Origin: Roseateles saccharophilus
Lineage (GTDB): Bacteria; Pseudomonadota; Gammaproteobacteria; Burkholderiales; Burkholderiaceae_C
Length of the DNA: 64,000 nucleotides
Direction: 5' to 3'
Assembly (NCBI RefSeq): GCF_004342485.1
Contig: NZ_SMBU01000018.1
Location: 1 to 64,000 of the forward strand
In this document: piece by piece, positions 10,212-25,232 of the stretch
Position numbering within the stretch: position 1 is the stretch's first letter
Layout: the number at the start of each line of letters is the position of its first letter
Program-made: the position numbers and the translations under genes
Notes under the pieces: generated by a model
Database searches by the model: none
What the model was told of the DNA's origin: nothing
Seen by the model: the letters and a program-made list of their open reading frames with translations, nothing else

Positions 10212-12221
10212 TTAGGAAAGCAGGGCGTGGGCGCGCTCGGCCACGGCTTCGGCGGTGATGCCGAACAGCTTGAACAGCTCGCCGGCCGGGGCCGACTCGC
10301 CGAAGCGGTCGATGCCGATCACGTCGCCGCTTTCGCCGACGTACTTCCACCACAGGCCCGTGCTGCCGGCCTCGACGGCCAGGCGCGGCAGGTGGCGGGG
10401 GATGACGCTGTCGCGCCAGTCGGCGTGCTGGCGCTCGAAGACGTCCATGCAGGGCATGGACACGACGCGGGCCGGGATGCCGGCCGCGGCCAGCAGCGCG
10501 GCGGCGGCCAGGGCCACGCCGACCTCGGAGCCGCTGGCCAGCAGCGCCACGCGCTCACCCTCGGGGCGGCGCAGCACATAGGCGCCGCGGGCGATGTCGT
10601 CCAGCCGCGGGCGGCCGTCGCCGGCGTGGGGCAGGGCCTGGCGCGACAGCAGCAGGGCGCTCGGGCCGTCGGGGCGGCGCAGGGCCTCGCGCCAGGCCAC
10701 GGCGGTCTCGGTCGCGTCGGCCGGGCGCCAGACGTCCAGGCCGGGGATCAGGCGCAGGCTGGAGGCATGCTCCACCGGCTGGTGGGTGGGGCCGTCCTCG
10801 CCCAGCCCGATGGAGTCGTGGGTGTAGACATGCACGACCGGCAGCTGCATCAACGCGGCCATGCGCACACCGTTGCGGGCGTAGTCCGAGAAGGCCAGGA
10901 AGGTGCCGCCGAAGGGCCGGTAGCCGCCATGCAGAGCCACGCCGTTCATGATGGCCGCCATGCCGAACTCGCGCACGCCGTAGTGCACATGGTTGCCGGT
11001 GGCCGTGCCCTTGAGCGGGCGGTGCCCCTTCCAGTCGGTCAGGTTGGAGCCGGTCAGGTCGGCCGAGCCGCCCAACAGCTCGGGCGTGGCGGGGGCGACC
11101 TCCTGCAGCACGTCCTGCGAGGCCTTGCGGGTGGCCACGGCCGCCGCGCGCGCCTCGGCGGCTTCGCAGGCGCGGGCCAGCGCGGCCTGGGTCGCGGCAC
11201 TCAGCGGCGCGTTGCGGTCGCAGCGGCGCAGCAGCTCGGCAGCCAGCTCGGGGTAGGCCTGGGCATAGGCCGCGAAGCGCTCGCGCCAGGCGCCGCTCAG
11301 CGCCGCGCCGCGCTCGCGCGCCGACCAGGCCAGCTGCACGTCGGTCGGCACCTCGAAGGGCGCGGCCGTCCAGCCCAGAGCGGCGCGGGTCAGTTCGATC
11401 TCGGCCGCACCCAGCGCCTCGCCATGCACCTTGGCCGTGCCGGCGCGGTTGGGCGAGCCCTTGCCGATGGTCGTGCGGCAGCAGACAAGCACCGGCTTGT
11501 CGGAGGCATGCGCGGCGGCGATGGCACGGTCCAGCTCGGCGAAGTCGTGACCGTCCACCTCGCGCAGCACCGTCCAGCCATAGGCCTCGAAACGGCCCGG
11601 CGTGTCGTCGCCGAACCAGCCCTTCACGTCACCGTCGATGGAGATGCCGTTGTCGTCGTAGAAGGCGACGAGCTTGTTCAGCTTCCAGGTGCCGGCCAGC
11701 GAGCAGGCCTCGTGGCTGATGCCTTCCATCAGGCAGCCGTCGCCGAGGAAGGCATAGGTGCGGTGGGCTATGACCGCGTGGCCGGGGCGGTTGAACTCCT
11801 CGGCCAGCAGCTTCTCGGCCAGGGCCATGCCGACCGCGTTGGCGATGCCCTGGCCGAGCGGACCGGTCGTCGTCTCCACGCCGGGCGTGACGCCCACCTC
11901 GGGGTGGCCGGGCGTCCTGCTGTGCAGCTGGCGGAAGCGCTTGAGCTCCGCTATGGGCAGGTCGTAGCCGCTCAGGTGCAGCAGTGCGTAGAGCAGCATG
12001 GAGCCGTGGCCGTTGGACAGCACGAAGCGGTCGCGGTCCAGCCAGTTCGGGTCGGCCGGGTCGTGGCGCAGCTGGTGGCGCCACAGCGCCTCGGCGATGT
12101 CGGCCATGCCCATGGGCATGCCGGGGTGGCCGGAGTTGGCCTGCTGCACGGCGTCGACGGCGAGCATGCGCAGCGCATTGGCGCAGCTGGCGCGGGAGGG
12201 CAGGGGGAAGCTGTTCTTCAT
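10212..12221 (-). CDS. cbbT: Transketolase
   Basis: Thiamine-diphosphate enzyme moving two-carbon units in ribulose-bisphosphate regeneration. Residues of 669 total: [20 protein letters not shown], the ThDP motif [18 protein letters not shown] ... [10 protein letters not shown], and the pyrimidine domain with [15 protein letters not shown] and [18 protein letters not shown] at 12221 has GAGGG upstream. An alternative ATG at 12233 overlaps the prk stop (ATGA) and would add four residues, so translation is probably coupled either way. Confidence 0.97.
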   Translation of the reverse strand: MKNSFPLPSRASCANALRMLAVDAVQQANSGHPGMPMGMADIAEALWRHQLRHDPADPNWLDRDRFVLSNGHGSMLLYALLHLSGYDLPIAELKRFRQLHSRTPGHPEVGVTPGVETTTGPLGQGIANAVGMALAEKLLAEEFNRPGHAVIAHRTYAFLGDGCLMEGISHEACSLAGTWKLNKLVAFYDDNGISIDGDVKGWFGDDTPGRFEAYGWTVLREVDGHDFAELDRAIAAAHASDKPVLVCCRTTIGKGSPNRAGTAKVHGEALGAAEIELTRAALGWTAAPFEVPTDVQLAWSARERGAALSGAWRERFAAYAQAYPELAAELLRRCDRNAPLSAATQAALARACEAAEARAAAVATRKASQDVLQEVAPATPELLGGSADLTGSNLTDWKGHRPLKGTATGNHVHYGVREFGMAAIMNGVALHGGYRPFGGTFLAFSDYARNGVRMAALMQLPVVHVYTHDSIGLGEDGPTHQPVEHASSLRLIPGLDVWRPADATETAVAWREALRRPDGPSALLLSRQALPHAGDGRPRLDDIARGAYVLRRPEGERVALLASGSEVGVALAAAALLAAAGIPARVVSMPCMDVFERQHADWRDSVIPRHLPRLAVEAGSTGLWWKYVGESGDVIGIDRFGESAPAGELFKLFGITAEAVAERAHALLS

Positions 12222-12229
12222 GGCCGCCC

Positions 12230-13108
12230 TCATGCGCTCAGCAGGTTGCGGCGGCGCTCCACCAGCCGCATGATCATCGGCGTGAAGATCAGCTGCATGG
12301 CCAGCTCCATCTTGCCGCCCGGCACCACCAGCGTGTTGGCGCGCGACATCCAGGAGTCGTGCAGCATGCTGAGCAGATAGGGGAAGTCGAAGCCGCGCGG
12401 GTTGGCGAAGCGGATGACGACCAGGCTCTCGTCGGCCGTCGGTATCGTGCGGGCGATGAAGGGGTCGGAGGTGTCCACCACCGGCACGCGTTGGAAGTTG
12501 ATGTGGGTGCGTGTGAACTGCGGGCAGATGTAGTGCACATACTCGTGCATGCGGCGCAGGATGACGTCGGTGACGGCCTCGGTGGAGTAGCCGCGCGTGC
12601 TGCGGTCGCGGTGGATCTTCTGTATCCATTCGAGGTTGATGACGGGCACGACGCCGATCAGCAGATCCACGAAGCGGGCCACGTCCACCTTGTCGGTCGT
12701 CACGCCGCCGTGCAGGCCCTCGTAGAACAGCAGGTCGCTGGCCGGCAGCGACTCCCAGGCCGTGAAGGTGCCGGGCGGCTGCTTGTAGGGCGCGGCCTCC
12801 TCCTCGTTGTGCAGGTATTTGCGGCTCTGGCCCTGGCCGGTCTCGGCATAGCTGCGGAACAGCTCCTGCAGTTCGCCGAACAGGTTGGCGTCTTCGCCGA
12901 AATGGCTGAAGTGGGGCTGGTCGTTCTTCTCGGCCTCGGCCATCGCGAGCTTCATGGCCTGGCGGTCGTGGCGGTGGAAGCTGTCGCCCTCGATGAGGGC
13001 CGCGGCCACGCTCTCGCGGCGGAAGATGTTCTCGAAGGTGCGCGTCACCGACGTGGTGCCGGCGCCCGACGAGCCGGTGATGGCGATGATGGGGTGCTTG
13101 GCGGACAT
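12230..13108 (-). CDS. cbbP: Phosphoribulokinase
   Basis: Makes ribulose 1,5-bisphosphate from ribulose 5-phosphate; a signature enzyme of the Calvin cycle. Proteobacterial type of 292 residues with Walker-type loop IIAITGSSGAGTTSV, then ALIEGDSFHRHDR, FYEGLHGG and VPVINLEWIQKIHRD. ATG at 13108 is preceded by AGGAG; an upstream extension to 13189 has no family sequence and overlaps fbp. Confidence 0.97.
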   Translation of the reverse strand: MSAKHPIIAITGSSGAGTTSVTRTFENIFRRESVAAALIEGDSFHRHDRQAMKLAMAEAEKNDQPHFSHFGEDANLFGELQELFRSYAETGQGQSRKYLHNEEEAAPYKQPPGTFTAWESLPASDLLFYEGLHGGVTTDKVDVARFVDLLIGVVPVINLEWIQKIHRDRSTRGYSTEAVTDVILRRMHEYVHYICPQFTRTHINFQRVPVVDTSDPFIARTIPTADESLVVIRFANPRGFDFPYLLSMLHDSWMSRANTLVVPGGKMELAMQLIFTPMIMRLVERRRNLLSA

Positions 13109-13139
13109 GGATGCTCCTGGCTCGGTTTTTCGAAATCGT

Positions 13140-14213
13140 TCAGGCGCTGGCGGCGAACAGGCCGCGCTTGCCGAAGAGGGGCGAGTCATAGGCCTGGCCG
13201 GGCTCCTCGGCGTGGTATTTCTCGATGCGCGCGACCTCCTGGGCCGAGCCGAACACGAAGCCGATGCGCTGGTGCAGGCCGTCGGGCTGCACCTCCATCA
13301 GCCGGCTGCGGCCGGTGCTGGCGCGGCCGCCTGCCTGCTCGACGAGGAAGGAGATCGGGCTGGCCTCGTAGAGCAGGCGCAGCCGGCCGGCGCGCGCCGG
13401 GTCCTTGCTGTCGCGCGGATAGAGGAAGACGCCGCCGCGCATCAGGATGCGGTGGGTCTCGGCCACCAGCGAGGCGATCCAGCGCATGTTGAAGTCATGC
13501 CCGCGCGGGCCGGCCTTGCCGGCCAGGCACTCGTCCACATAGCGCTTCACGGCCGGCTCCCAGAAGCGGCTGTTGGACGCGTTGATGGCGAACTCGGTGG
13601 TCTTCTCCGGCAGTTTGAGGTCGGGGTGGCTGAGCACCCATTCGCCGAGCTGCGGGTCCAGCGTGAAGGCATGGGTGCCGCGACCCAGTGTCAGCACCAG
13701 CATCGTCGACGGTCCGTAGATGGCATAGCCGGCGCAGACCTGTTGCGTGCCGGGCTGCAGGAAGTCCTGCGGCGCAGGGTCGGCGCCCGGCGTGGCCGCG
13801 CGCAGCACCGAGAAGATGCTGCCCACCGACACGTTCACGTCGATGTTGGAGGAACCGTCCAGCGGATCGAACAGCAGCAGGTATTTGCCGCGCGGGTGCT
13901 GGGGTGGCAGCGCATAGGGCGCTTCCATTTCCTCGGACAACATGCCAGCGCAGTGACCGCCCCATTCGGCGGCGTGCAGGAACATGTCGTTGGCCAGCAC
14001 GTCGAGGGTCTTCTGGTCTTCGCCCTGCACATTGCCGGTGCCGGCGCTGCCCAGCACGCCGGCCAGTGCGCCGTGGGCCACCTTGCGCGCGATGGCCTTG
14101 CAGGCCAGCGACACGTCGGTGATCAGCGCGTTGAGGTCGCCGGTCGCGTCGGGGTGGCGGCGGCGTTCCTCGATGAGGAACTGGGTGAGGGTGGAACGGC
14201 CTCCGGTGGGCAT
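13140..14213 (-). CDS. cbbF: Class I fructose-1,6-bisphosphatase
   Basis: Dephosphorylates fructose 1,6-bisphosphate (and probably sedoheptulose 1,7-bisphosphate) in the Calvin cycle. Product of 357 residues with the metal-binding [54 protein letters not shown] and [21 protein letters not shown] at 14213 with AGGAGA ahead. Gap of 31 bases to prk. Confidence 0.97.
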   Translation of the reverse strand: MPTGGRSTLTQFLIEERRRHPDATGDLNALITDVSLACKAIARKVAHGALAGVLGSAGTGNVQGEDQKTLDVLANDMFLHAAEWGGHCAGMLSEEMEAPYALPPQHPRGKYLLLFDPLDGSSNIDVNVSVGSIFSVLRAATPGADPAPQDFLQPGTQQVCAGYAIYGPSTMLVLTLGRGTHAFTLDPQLGEWVLSHPDLKLPEKTTEFAINASNSRFWEPAVKRYVDECLAGKAGPRGHDFNMRWIASLVAETHRILMRGGVFLYPRDSKDPARAGRLRLLYEASPISFLVEQAGGRASTGRSRLMEVQPDGLHQRIGFVFGSAQEVARIEKYHAEEPGQAYDSPLFGKRGLFAASA

Positions 14214-14229
14214 GATGGTCTCCTGGTCT

Positions 14230-14904
14230 TCAATGAATCGGTGCGGGCTGCTGGAGCCGCGCGATCAGCTCGCGCGGGGCGTCCAGCCGCCAGGTGTCGG
14301 TGGCGAGCCCGGCGGGCGCTGCGCCATAGCCCCAGCTGACCCAGGCGGCGCGGCAGCCGGCGGCGCGCGCGGCGAGCAGGTCGGCCGGGCCATCGCCCAC
14401 CATCAGCAGTGCGGCGGCGGGCAGGTCCAGCCGCCTTGCCGCCTGCTCGATCAGCAGCGGCGCAGGCTTGCGCTGCGCCGGGGTGTCGGCGCCGTGGACG
14501 GCCGCGAAATGGCCCAGCAGGCCTGCGGCCTTCAGCACGGCGCGTGCCAGCGGCGTGGGCTTGTTGGTGACGACCACCAGCGGGCAGGACTGGGACAGCG
14601 CGTGCAGCAGCGCGGCCACGCCGGCATAGGGCTCGCCCTGGGCCGCCGGGTCCTGCAGCGTGGCGGCGTCGAAGTCGCGGCGCAGCCGGGCGGCGAGGCC
14701 GGCATCGTCCCGCTGCAAGGCCCGCAGCGCGCGCCGGATCAGCGCATCCGGCCCGTCGCCGATCCAGCCGCGCACGGTGGGCCGCTCGAAGCCTGCCAGG
14801 CCGGCCGCGGCCAGCGCGGTGTTCAGCGCCTGCGCCACGCCGGCCGCGCTGTCGACCAGGGTGCCGTCGAGGTCGAAGGCAACGGCGCGGATGGGGGCGC
14901 TCAT
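14230..14904 (-). CDS. cbbZ: Phosphoglycolate phosphatase (HAD family)
   Basis: Hydrolyses 2-phosphoglycolate, the toxic product of RuBisCO oxygenation. HAD enzyme of 224 residues: motif [12 protein letters not shown], motif II VVVTNKP, motif III/IV region [13 protein letters not shown] and [18 protein letters not shown] at 14904 overlaps the rpe stop as ATGA. Location among cbb genes distinguishes it from generic HAD phosphatases; it could equally be named gph. Confidence 0.93.
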   Translation of the reverse strand: MSAPIRAVAFDLDGTLVDSAAGVAQALNTALAAAGLAGFERPTVRGWIGDGPDALIRRALRALQRDDAGLAARLRRDFDAATLQDPAAQGEPYAGVAALLHALSQSCPLVVVTNKPTPLARAVLKAAGLLGHFAAVHGADTPAQRKPAPLLIEQAARRLDLPAAALLMVGDGPADLLAARAAGCRAAWVSWGYGAAPAGLATDTWRLDAPRELIARLQQPAPIH

Positions 14905-15596
14905 GGCCGCGCTCCTGCCGCCTCGTCGCGCAGCGCGGCGATTGAGCGGCGGTAGTCGCCGCCGCTGAACACGGCGGAGCCGGCGACCAGGGTGTCGGCG
15001 CCGGCCGAGACGACGCGGCGGATATTGCGCGCGTTGACGCCGCCGTCCACCTCCAGCCAGATGTCGCGCCCGCTGGCGGCTATGCGCCGGCGCAGCAACT
15101 CGATCTTGGGCAGCGTGCTCTCGATGAAGGCCTGGCCGCCGAAGCCGGGGTTGACCGACATCAGCAGCACCAGGTCCAGCCGCTCCATCACGTGGTCGAT
15201 GACATGCAGCGGCGTGGCCGGGTTCAGCGCCAGGCCGGCCTTCATGCCGAGGGACTGGATCAGTTGCAGCGTGCGGTCCACATGCAGGCTGGCCTCGGGG
15301 TGGAACGTGACGAGCCCGGCGCCGGCCTCGGCGAACATCGGGATCAGCGCGTCCACCGGCTGCACCATCAGGTGCACGTCGATGGGCACGGGCCGGCCGT
15401 CGGCCGTCTTGCAATAGGGCTGGATGGCCTGGCACACCATCGGCCCGACCGTCAGGTTGGGCACGTAGTGGTTGTCCATCACGTCGAAGTGGATGAGGTC
15501 GGCGCCGGCCGCGATGACGGCGCTCACCTCCTCGCCCAGGCGGGCGAAGTCGGCGGACAGCAGGCTGGGCGCAATGCGCAAGGGGTGTGTGCTCAT
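14901..15596 (-). CDS. cbbE: Ribulose-phosphate 3-epimerase
   Basis: Interconverts ribulose 5-phosphate and xylulose 5-phosphate. TIM barrel of 231 residues: [58 protein letters not shown] and EVDGGVN with VAGSAVF. ATG at 15596 overlaps the cbbY stop (ATGA), and its own stop overlaps cbbZ, so the three genes are translationally coupled. Confidence 0.97.
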   Translation of the reverse strand: MSTHPLRIAPSLLSADFARLGEEVSAVIAAGADLIHFDVMDNHYVPNLTVGPMVCQAIQPYCKTADGRPVPIDVHLMVQPVDALIPMFAEAGAGLVTFHPEASLHVDRTLQLIQSLGMKAGLALNPATPLHVIDHVMERLDLVLLMSVNPGFGGQAFIESTLPKIELLRRRIAASGRDIWLEVDGGVNARNIRRVVSAGADTLVAGSAVFSGGDYRRSIAALRDEAAGARP

Positions 15597-16399
15597 GACT
15601 GAAGGCCGCGGTACAGGGCCTGCAAGGGGGTGAGGGCGGGCGGCGGGCTGGCCAGCGCGCAGAGTTCGTCGAAGCGCAGCCAGGCGGCGCCGCCGAGCTG
15701 GCAGCCGGGCTCGCCGGGCAGCGGTGCGTCGGGGTTGCCCAGGTCGGGCAGCACCAGGCCAGCGGTGGAGAAGTCGCCGCCCTGGGTCCAGTAGGTCGGC
15801 GTCACCAGGGTCCACAGGCCAGCACCGGTGGCGGCGCGCAGGCCGTTGACGGAGTCCTCCAGCGCCACGGCCTGCTCGGGCTGCAGGCCCAGCGTGGTCA
15901 GCGCCAGGCGGTAGATGTCGGGCGCCGGCTTCTTGGCGCGCACCTGGTCGCCGCAGGCGATGACGGCGAACAGGTCCAGCCCGCGCGGCCCCAGTGTGGC
16001 GTGAAGCAGCGCGTGGATGTTGGCGGCCGTCGTCGTGCTGGCGATGGCGAGGCGGCAGCCGGCGTCCAGCGCCTCGCCGATCAGGCGCGACACGCCCTCG
16101 CGCAGCGGCAGGCCGCCATCGTGCACGGCCGCGGTATAGAAGCGCGTCTTCTCGGCGTGCACGGCCGGCACCAGGGCGCGCAGGCGGGCGCGCTCGGCGG
16201 GCGTGGCGTCCAGCGTGTCGATATAGCTGGCGATGCGCTCCTTGCCGCCGGTGACTTCCAGCAGCTGGCGGTAGTCGGCGCGGCTCCAGCGCCAGCCCAG
16301 GCGATGGCGCTCGAAGGCCAGGTTGAAGGCCACGCGGTGGGCCTCCTCGGTGTCGGCCAGCGTGCCGTCGACGTCGAAGATCAGCGCTTCAATGGCCAT
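15593..16399 (-). CDS. cbbY: Xylulose-1,5-bisphosphate phosphatase CbbY (HAD family)
   Basis: In red-type RuBisCO operons CbbY removes phosphate from xylulose 1,5-bisphosphate, a misfire inhibitor that CbbX helps release. Product of 268 residues with HAD motif [40 protein letters not shown] and [12 protein letters not shown]. The first 11 bases lie inside the end of cbbX. The C-terminal tail beyond about residue 220 is variable. Confidence 0.94.
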   Translation of the reverse strand: MAIEALIFDVDGTLADTEEAHRVAFNLAFERHRLGWRWSRADYRQLLEVTGGKERIASYIDTLDATPAERARLRALVPAVHAEKTRFYTAAVHDGGLPLREGVSRLIGEALDAGCRLAIASTTTAANIHALLHATLGPRGLDLFAVIACGDQVRAKKPAPDIYRLALTTLGLQPEQAVALEDSVNGLRAATGAGLWTLVTPTYWTQGGDFSTAGLVLPDLGNPDAPLPGEPGCQLGGAAWLRFDELCALASPPPALTPLQALYRGLQS

Positions 16400-17297
16400 C
16401 GCGTTCTCCTGCGGCGGGGCCGAACACGCGGCTGGCGAGCACGTCCTCGGCCTGCAGCGTGCAGAGCTGCTCGCGGCTCAGCGCGCTGCTGGCGTTGAAG
16501 AGGCGCGTCGCATGGCGCAGCCGGATGCGGTCCAGCGCATTGCGGATGGAGCGCGCGTTGGCGAAGTGGGGCTGCTGGCGGCGCAGTGCCACATAGCGCG
16601 CGAAGGCGGGCTCGGCATCGCCGTCGAAGCGGTAGTTCAGCTGCTTCAGCATCAACTCGGCGATCTGCATCAGCTCGGCCTCGCTGTAGTCGGGGAAGTC
16701 GATGTGGTGGGCGATGCGCGAGGCCATGCCGGGGTTGCTGGAGAAGAAGGTGTCCATGCGGTCCCGGTAGCCGGCCAGGATGACGACGAGGTCGTCGCGG
16801 TGGTTCTCCATCACCTGCAGCAGGATCTCGATGGACTCCTGGCCGTAGTCGCGCTCGTTCTCGGGCTTGTAGAGGTAGTAGGCCTCGTCGATGAAGAGCA
16901 CGCCGCCCATGGCCTTCTTGACGATCTCGCGCGTCTTGGGCGCCGTGTGGCCGATGAACTGGCCCACCAGGTCGTCGCGCGTGACGGCCACCAGATGGCC
17001 CTTGCGCACATAGCCCAGCTGCTTGAGCACGGCGGCCATGCGCAGCGCAACGGTGGTCTTGCCGGTGCCTGGGTTGCCGGTGAAGCACATATGCAGGGAC
17101 GGCGGCGTGGACTGCAGGCCCTGGGCCGCGCGCAGCTTGTCGATCAGCAGCAGGGCCGCGATGTCGCGGATGCGGCCCTTGACCGGCGCGAGGCCGATCA
17201 GCTCGCGGTCGAGCTGGTCCAGCACCTCGCGCACGCCCGAGGCTTCGAGCAGGGCGGCGGGCGTCTGGTCGACAAGGGGCGTGGGCAGGGTGCTCAT
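16389..17297 (-). CDS. cbbX: Red-type RuBisCO activase CbbX
   Basis: AAA+ ATPase that remodels inhibited form IC RuBisCO by threading the CbbL C-terminus, with RuBP as allosteric ligand. Product of 302 residues: Walker [18 protein letters not shown], Walker [14 protein letters not shown], sensor [16 protein letters not shown] and the arginine-containing [17 protein letters not shown] at 17297, 10 bases after cbbS. Its presence agrees with the red-type large subunit next door. Confidence 0.97.
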   Translation of the reverse strand: MSTLPTPLVDQTPAALLEASGVREVLDQLDRELIGLAPVKGRIRDIAALLLIDKLRAAQGLQSTPPSLHMCFTGNPGTGKTTVALRMAAVLKQLGYVRKGHLVAVTRDDLVGQFIGHTAPKTREIVKKAMGGVLFIDEAYYLYKPENERDYGQESIEILLQVMENHRDDLVVILAGYRDRMDTFFSSNPGMASRIAHHIDFPDYSEAELMQIAELMLKQLNYRFDGDAEPAFARYVALRRQQPHFANARSIRNALDRIRLRHATRLFNASSALSREQLCTLQAEDVLASRVFGPAAGERDGH

Positions 17298-17307
17298 GTC
17301 CGCGACC

Positions 17308-17727
17308 TCAGTAGCGCTGGCCTTCGGCGGCGCGCGTGACTGCGTAGCTCTCGATGCTGTAGCGCAAAGTGCGACCGGGTTCTTCGGTGCGGATCAGCCG
17401 GAAGCCCGGCTCGGCCGCGGGCCGGTTGACGATGAAGGACAGCACGACCGACTCGGTGCCGTGGCTGGAGTCGAAGGCCGCCAGCCGGATGTAGTGGCTG
17501 GGGAAGGCCTGGCGGCAGGCCTGCAGCTCCAGCATCACGCCGGCCGCGTCGGCGATGTCGAACATCGGGTTGCCCCACATCTCCCAATAGGTGTTGCGGG
17601 GGTGCGGGTCGTCGGTGTACTCGATGCCGATGGCCCAGCCGCGGGCCAGCGCGTAGTCGATCTGTTTGGCAATCTGCGCGTCGCTGAGGTCGGGCAGGAA
17701 GGAGAAGGTGCCTTGGGTGATTCGCAT
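17308..17727 (-). CDS. cbbS: RuBisCO small subunit, form IC
   Basis: Caps the L8 core of the L8S8 holoenzyme. Product of 139 residues opening [16 protein letters not shown], with [20 protein letters not shown] and the C-terminal extension [15 protein letters not shown] typical of red-type small subunits. ATG at 17727, 16 bases after cbbL. No strong Shine-Dalgarno sequence is seen, which fits coupling to cbbL. Confidence 0.97.
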   Translation of the reverse strand: MRITQGTFSFLPDLSDAQIAKQIDYALARGWAIGIEYTDDPHPRNTYWEMWGNPMFDIADAAGVMLELQACRQAFPSHYIRLAAFDSSHGTESVVLSFIVNRPAAEPGFRLIRTEEPGRTLRYSIESYAVTRAAEGQRY

Positions 17728-17743
17728 GGTGGGCTCGCTGGTT

Positions 17744-22041
<4,298 letters not shown>

Positions 22042-22052
22042 AAGCCCGGCTT

Positions 22053-22122
22053 CCGCTGCGGCGCCGTGGCTGGAAGCGCCGTTTGCAGCGCCGCCGCAGC
22101 GGCTCGCCGGACCGCCTTTTTT
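22053..22122 (+). terminator. Hairpin terminator after the chemotaxis receptor gene
   Basis: CCGCTGCGGCG (22053-22063) pairs perfectly with CGCCGCAGCGG (22092-22102); a TTTTTT run follows at 22117-22122. The large loop and the 14-base gap before the T-run make it a less than ideal terminator, but it cleanly separates the receptor gene from the hox promoter. Confidence 0.5.
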
Positions 22123-22132
22123 AGTTGAGCCA

Positions 22133-22145
22133 GATCAAGGACTTG
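22133..22145 (+). promoter_or_regulatory. Candidate IHF site upstream of hoxK
   Basis: GATCAAGGACTTG matches WATCAANNNNTTR at 12 of 13 positions. It lies about 40 bases upstream of the -24/-12 element, where DNA bending would help a distant HoxA dimer reach sigma54 polymerase. IHF dependence is established for hydrogenase promoters in other proteobacteria. Confidence 0.5.
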
Positions 22146-22183
22146 CGGCGCCGGTTCGGTGTTTTCCCGAGGCGCTGCAGAAC

Positions 22184-22199
22184 TGGCGCGCGACTTGTA
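22184..22199 (+). promoter_or_regulatory. Candidate sigma54 (-24/-12) promoter of hoxK
   Basis: TGGCGCGCGACTTGTA contains GG, ten bases, then GT where the consensus has GC. It begins 83 bases before the hoxK ATG. The cluster encodes an NtrC-type activator (HoxA) with a GAFTGA loop, which fits sigma54 control. Confidence 0.6.
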
Positions 22200-22266
22200 A
22201 GACAGGAGTCATCCGCCGAGGAGCGGCCCCAAACAAGGCCAGCAAAGGCCAAGGAGACAAGCCCAG

Positions 22267-23337
22267 ATGGAAACCTTCTACGAGGTCATGCGCCGGCAAG
22301 GCATCTCGCGCCGCAGCCTGCTGAAGTACTGCTCCCTCACCGCCACATCGCTGGGCCTCGGCCCGGCCTTCGTGCCGCAGATCGCCCACGCGATGGAGAC
22401 CAAGCCGCGCACGCCGGTGCTGTGGCTGCATGGCCTGGAGTGCACCTGCTGCTCCGAGAGCTTCATCCGCTCGGCCCACCCGCTGGCCAAGGACGTGGTG
22501 CTTTCGATGATCTCGCTGGACTACGACGACACGCTGATGGCCGCCGCCGGCCACCAGGCCGAGGCCATCCTCGAAGAGATCATGACCAAGTACAAGGGCA
22601 ACTACATCCTGGCCGTGGAGGGCAACCCGCCGCTGAACCAGGACGGCATGAGCTGCATCATCGGTGGCAAGCCCTTCATCGAGCAGCTCAAGCATGTGGC
22701 CAAGGACGCCAAGGCCATCATCAGCTGGGGCTCGTGCGCGAGCTGGGGCTGCGTGCAGGCGGCCAAGCCCAACCCGACGCAGGCCACGCCGGTGCACAAG
22801 GTCATCTTCGACAAGCCCATCATCAAGGTGCCGGGCTGCCCCCCGATTGCCGAGGTGATGACGGGCGTCATTACCTACATGCTGACCTTCGACCGCATCC
22901 CCGAGCTGGACCGCCAGGGCCGCCCGAAGATGTTCTACAGCCAGCGCATCCACGACAAGTGCTACCGCCGGCCGCATTTCGACGCCGGCCAGTTCGTCGA
23001 GGCCTTCGACGACGAGAGCGCGCGCAAGGGCTACTGCCTCTACAAGATGGGCTGCAAGGGCCCCACAACCTACAACGCCTGCTCCACCGTGCAGTGGAAC
23101 GGCGGCACCAGCTTCCCGATCAAGGCCGGCCACGGCTGCATCGGCTGCTCCGAGGACGGCTTCTGGGACAAGGGCTCGTTCTACAACCGCCTCACCGACA
23201 TCCACCAGTTCGGCATCGAGGCCAATGCCGACAAGGTCGGCGGCACGGCCGCGGGCGTGGTGGGCGCCGCCGCGGTGGCGCATGCCGCCGCTTCGGTCAT
23301 CAAGCGCGCCTCGCAGAAGCGCGAACTGAGCAACTGA
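22267..23337 (+). CDS. hoxK: O2-tolerant membrane-bound [NiFe] hydrogenase small subunit
   Basis: Carries the three Fe-S clusters passing electrons from H2 to cytochrome b. Precursor of 356 residues with a Tat signal ([10 protein letters not shown]) and cleavage after AHA at about residue 42. Counted from the mature N-terminus, the proximal-cluster cysteines are C17, C19 and C20 (ECTCCSES), then C115 and C120 (GSCASWGC): the extra two cysteines define the 4Fe-3S cluster of O2-tolerant enzymes. Medial and distal ligands follow ([24 protein letters not shown]). A hydrophobic tail near residues 310-335 anchors it in the membrane. AAGGAGA precedes the ATG. Confidence 0.97.
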   Translation: METFYEVMRRQGISRRSLLKYCSLTATSLGLGPAFVPQIAHAMETKPRTPVLWLHGLECTCCSESFIRSAHPLAKDVVLSMISLDYDDTLMAAAGHQAEAILEEIMTKYKGNYILAVEGNPPLNQDGMSCIIGGKPFIEQLKHVAKDAKAIISWGSCASWGCVQAAKPNPTQATPVHKVIFDKPIIKVPGCPPIAEVMTGVITYMLTFDRIPELDRQGRPKMFYSQRIHDKCYRRPHFDAGQFVEAFDDESARKGYCLYKMGCKGPTTYNACSTVQWNGGTSFPIKAGHGCIGCSEDGFWDKGSFYNRLTDIHQFGIEANADKVGGTAAGVVGAAAVAHAAASVIKRASQKRELSN

Positions 23338-23351
23338 GAGCGAGACAAGAC

Positions 23352-25208
23352 ATGGGTGCTTACGAAACTCAAGGCTTCAAGATGGACAACTCGGGCCGGC
23401 GCATCGTCGTCGACCCGGTGACCCGCATCGAAGGCCATATGCGCTGCGAGGTCAACGTCGACAGCAACAACGTCATCCGCAACGCCGTCTCCACGGGCAC
23501 GATGTGGCGCGGGCTGGAGGTCATCCTGAAGGGCCGCGACCCGCGCGACGCCTGGGCCTTCGTGGAGCGCATCTGCGGCGTCTGCACGGGCTGCCACGCG
23601 CTGACCTCGGTGCGCGCGGTGGAGGATGCCCTGGGCATCGTCATCCCGAAGAACGCCTATTTGATCCGCGAGATCATGGCCAAGACGCTGCAGGTGCATG
23701 ACCATGTCGTGCACTTCTATCACCTGCATGCGCTGGACTGGGTGGACGTGGTCTCGGCGCTGAAGGCCGACCCGAAGAAGACCAGCGAGCTGCAGCAACT
23801 GGTGTCGCCGGCCCACCCGCTGTCCTCGCCGGGCTATTTCCGCGACATCCAGAACCGGCTGAAGAAGTTCGTCGAGAGCGGCCAGCTCGGCCCCTTCATG
23901 AACGGCTACTGGGGCAGCAAGGCCTATGTGCTGCCGCCCGAGGCCAACCTGATGGCCGTGACCCACTACCTGGAGGCGCTGGACCTGCAGAAGGAATGGG
24001 TCAAGGTGCACACCATCTTCGGCGGCAAGAACCCCCACCCCAACTACCTGGTGGGCGGCGTGCCCTGCGCAATCAATATCGACGGCAACGGTGCCGCCGG
24101 CGCGCCCATCAACATGGAGAGGTTGAACTTCATCGAGGCCCGCATCCGGGAAATGATCGAATTCAACAACAACGTCTACCTGCCCGACGTGCTGGCCATC
24201 GGCACGATCTACAAGCAGGCCGGCTGGCTGCACGGCGGCGGCCTGTCGGCCACCAATGTGATGGACTACGGCACCTACGAGAAGGTGATGGGCCATCACG
24301 ACACCCAGCAGCTGCCGGGCGGCGCCATCCTCGGCGGCAACTGGGACGAGATCCAGCCCGTGGACCCGCGCGACCCCGAGCAAGTGCAGGAGTTCGTGGC
24401 CCACAGTTGGTACAAGTACGCGGACGAGAGCAAGGGCCTGCACCCCTGGGACGGCGTCACCGAGCCGAACTACGAGCTCGGCGCCAAGACCAAGGGCACG
24501 CGCACGGCCATCGAGGAGCTGGACGAGAGTGCCAAGTACTCCTGGATCAAGTCGCCGCGCTGGCGCGGCCATGCGGTGGAGGTGGGGCCGCTGTCGCGCT
24601 ACATCCTCGGCTACGCCCACGCCCTCAAGGGCCACAAATACTCGCAGCGCGTGAAGGAGCAGGTCGAAAGCTCGGCCCGCATCGTCAACACCGACTTCCC
24701 CAAGGCCTTGGGCCTGCCGACCACCGAGTACACGGCCAAGCAGTTGCTGCCCACCACCATCGGCCGCACGCTGGCGCGTTCGCTGGAGTCGCAGTACTGC
24801 GCCGAGATGATGCTGGAGGACTACAAGGAGCTGGTCGCCAACATCAAGGGCGGCGACCTCGCCACCGCCAACGTCGAGAAGTGGGACCCGGCCACCTGGC
24901 CCAAGGAGGCCAAGGGCGTGGGCACGGTGGCCGCGCCGCGCGGTGCGCTGGGCCACTGGATCCGCATCAAGGACGGCCGCATCGAGAACTACCAGTGCGT
25001 GGTGCCCACCACCTGGAACGGCAGCCCGCGCGACACCAAGGGCCAGATCGGCGCCTTCGAGGCCAGCCTGATGAACACGCCCATGGTCAACCCCGAGCAG
25101 CCGGTGGAGATCCTGCGCACGTTGCACTCCTTCGACCCCTGCCTGGCCTGCTCCACCCATGTGATGAGCCCCGACGGCCAGGAACTCACCAGCGTCAAAG
25201 TTCGCTGA
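23352..25208 (+). CDS. hoxG: Membrane-bound [NiFe] hydrogenase large subunit
   Basis: Binds the Ni-Fe(CN)2(CO) active site. Precursor of 618 residues. The N-terminal motif [12 protein letters not shown] places Cys75 and Cys78; the C-terminal motif DPCLACSTH places Cys597 and Cys600 and His603, followed by a 15-residue extension [15 protein letters not shown] removed by HoxM. These positions equal those of the Cupriavidus necator enzyme as I recall them. It has no export signal and travels with HoxK by the Tat pathway. ATG at 23352, 14 bases after hoxK. Confidence 0.97.
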   Translation: MGAYETQGFKMDNSGRRIVVDPVTRIEGHMRCEVNVDSNNVIRNAVSTGTMWRGLEVILKGRDPRDAWAFVERICGVCTGCHALTSVRAVEDALGIVIPKNAYLIREIMAKTLQVHDHVVHFYHLHALDWVDVVSALKADPKKTSELQQLVSPAHPLSSPGYFRDIQNRLKKFVESGQLGPFMNGYWGSKAYVLPPEANLMAVTHYLEALDLQKEWVKVHTIFGGKNPHPNYLVGGVPCAINIDGNGAAGAPINMERLNFIEARIREMIEFNNNVYLPDVLAIGTIYKQAGWLHGGGLSATNVMDYGTYEKVMGHHDTQQLPGGAILGGNWDEIQPVDPRDPEQVQEFVAHSWYKYADESKGLHPWDGVTEPNYELGAKTKGTRTAIEELDESAKYSWIKSPRWRGHAVEVGPLSRYILGYAHALKGHKYSQRVKEQVESSARIVNTDFPKALGLPTTEYTAKQLLPTTIGRTLARSLESQYCAEMMLEDYKELVANIKGGDLATANVEKWDPATWPKEAKGVGTVAAPRGALGHWIRIKDGRIENYQCVVPTTWNGSPRDTKGQIGAFEASLMNTPMVNPEQPVEILRTLHSFDPCLACSTHVMSPDGQELTSVKVR

Positions 25209-25232
25209 ACCGCACGAGAACAGGAAACGAAC

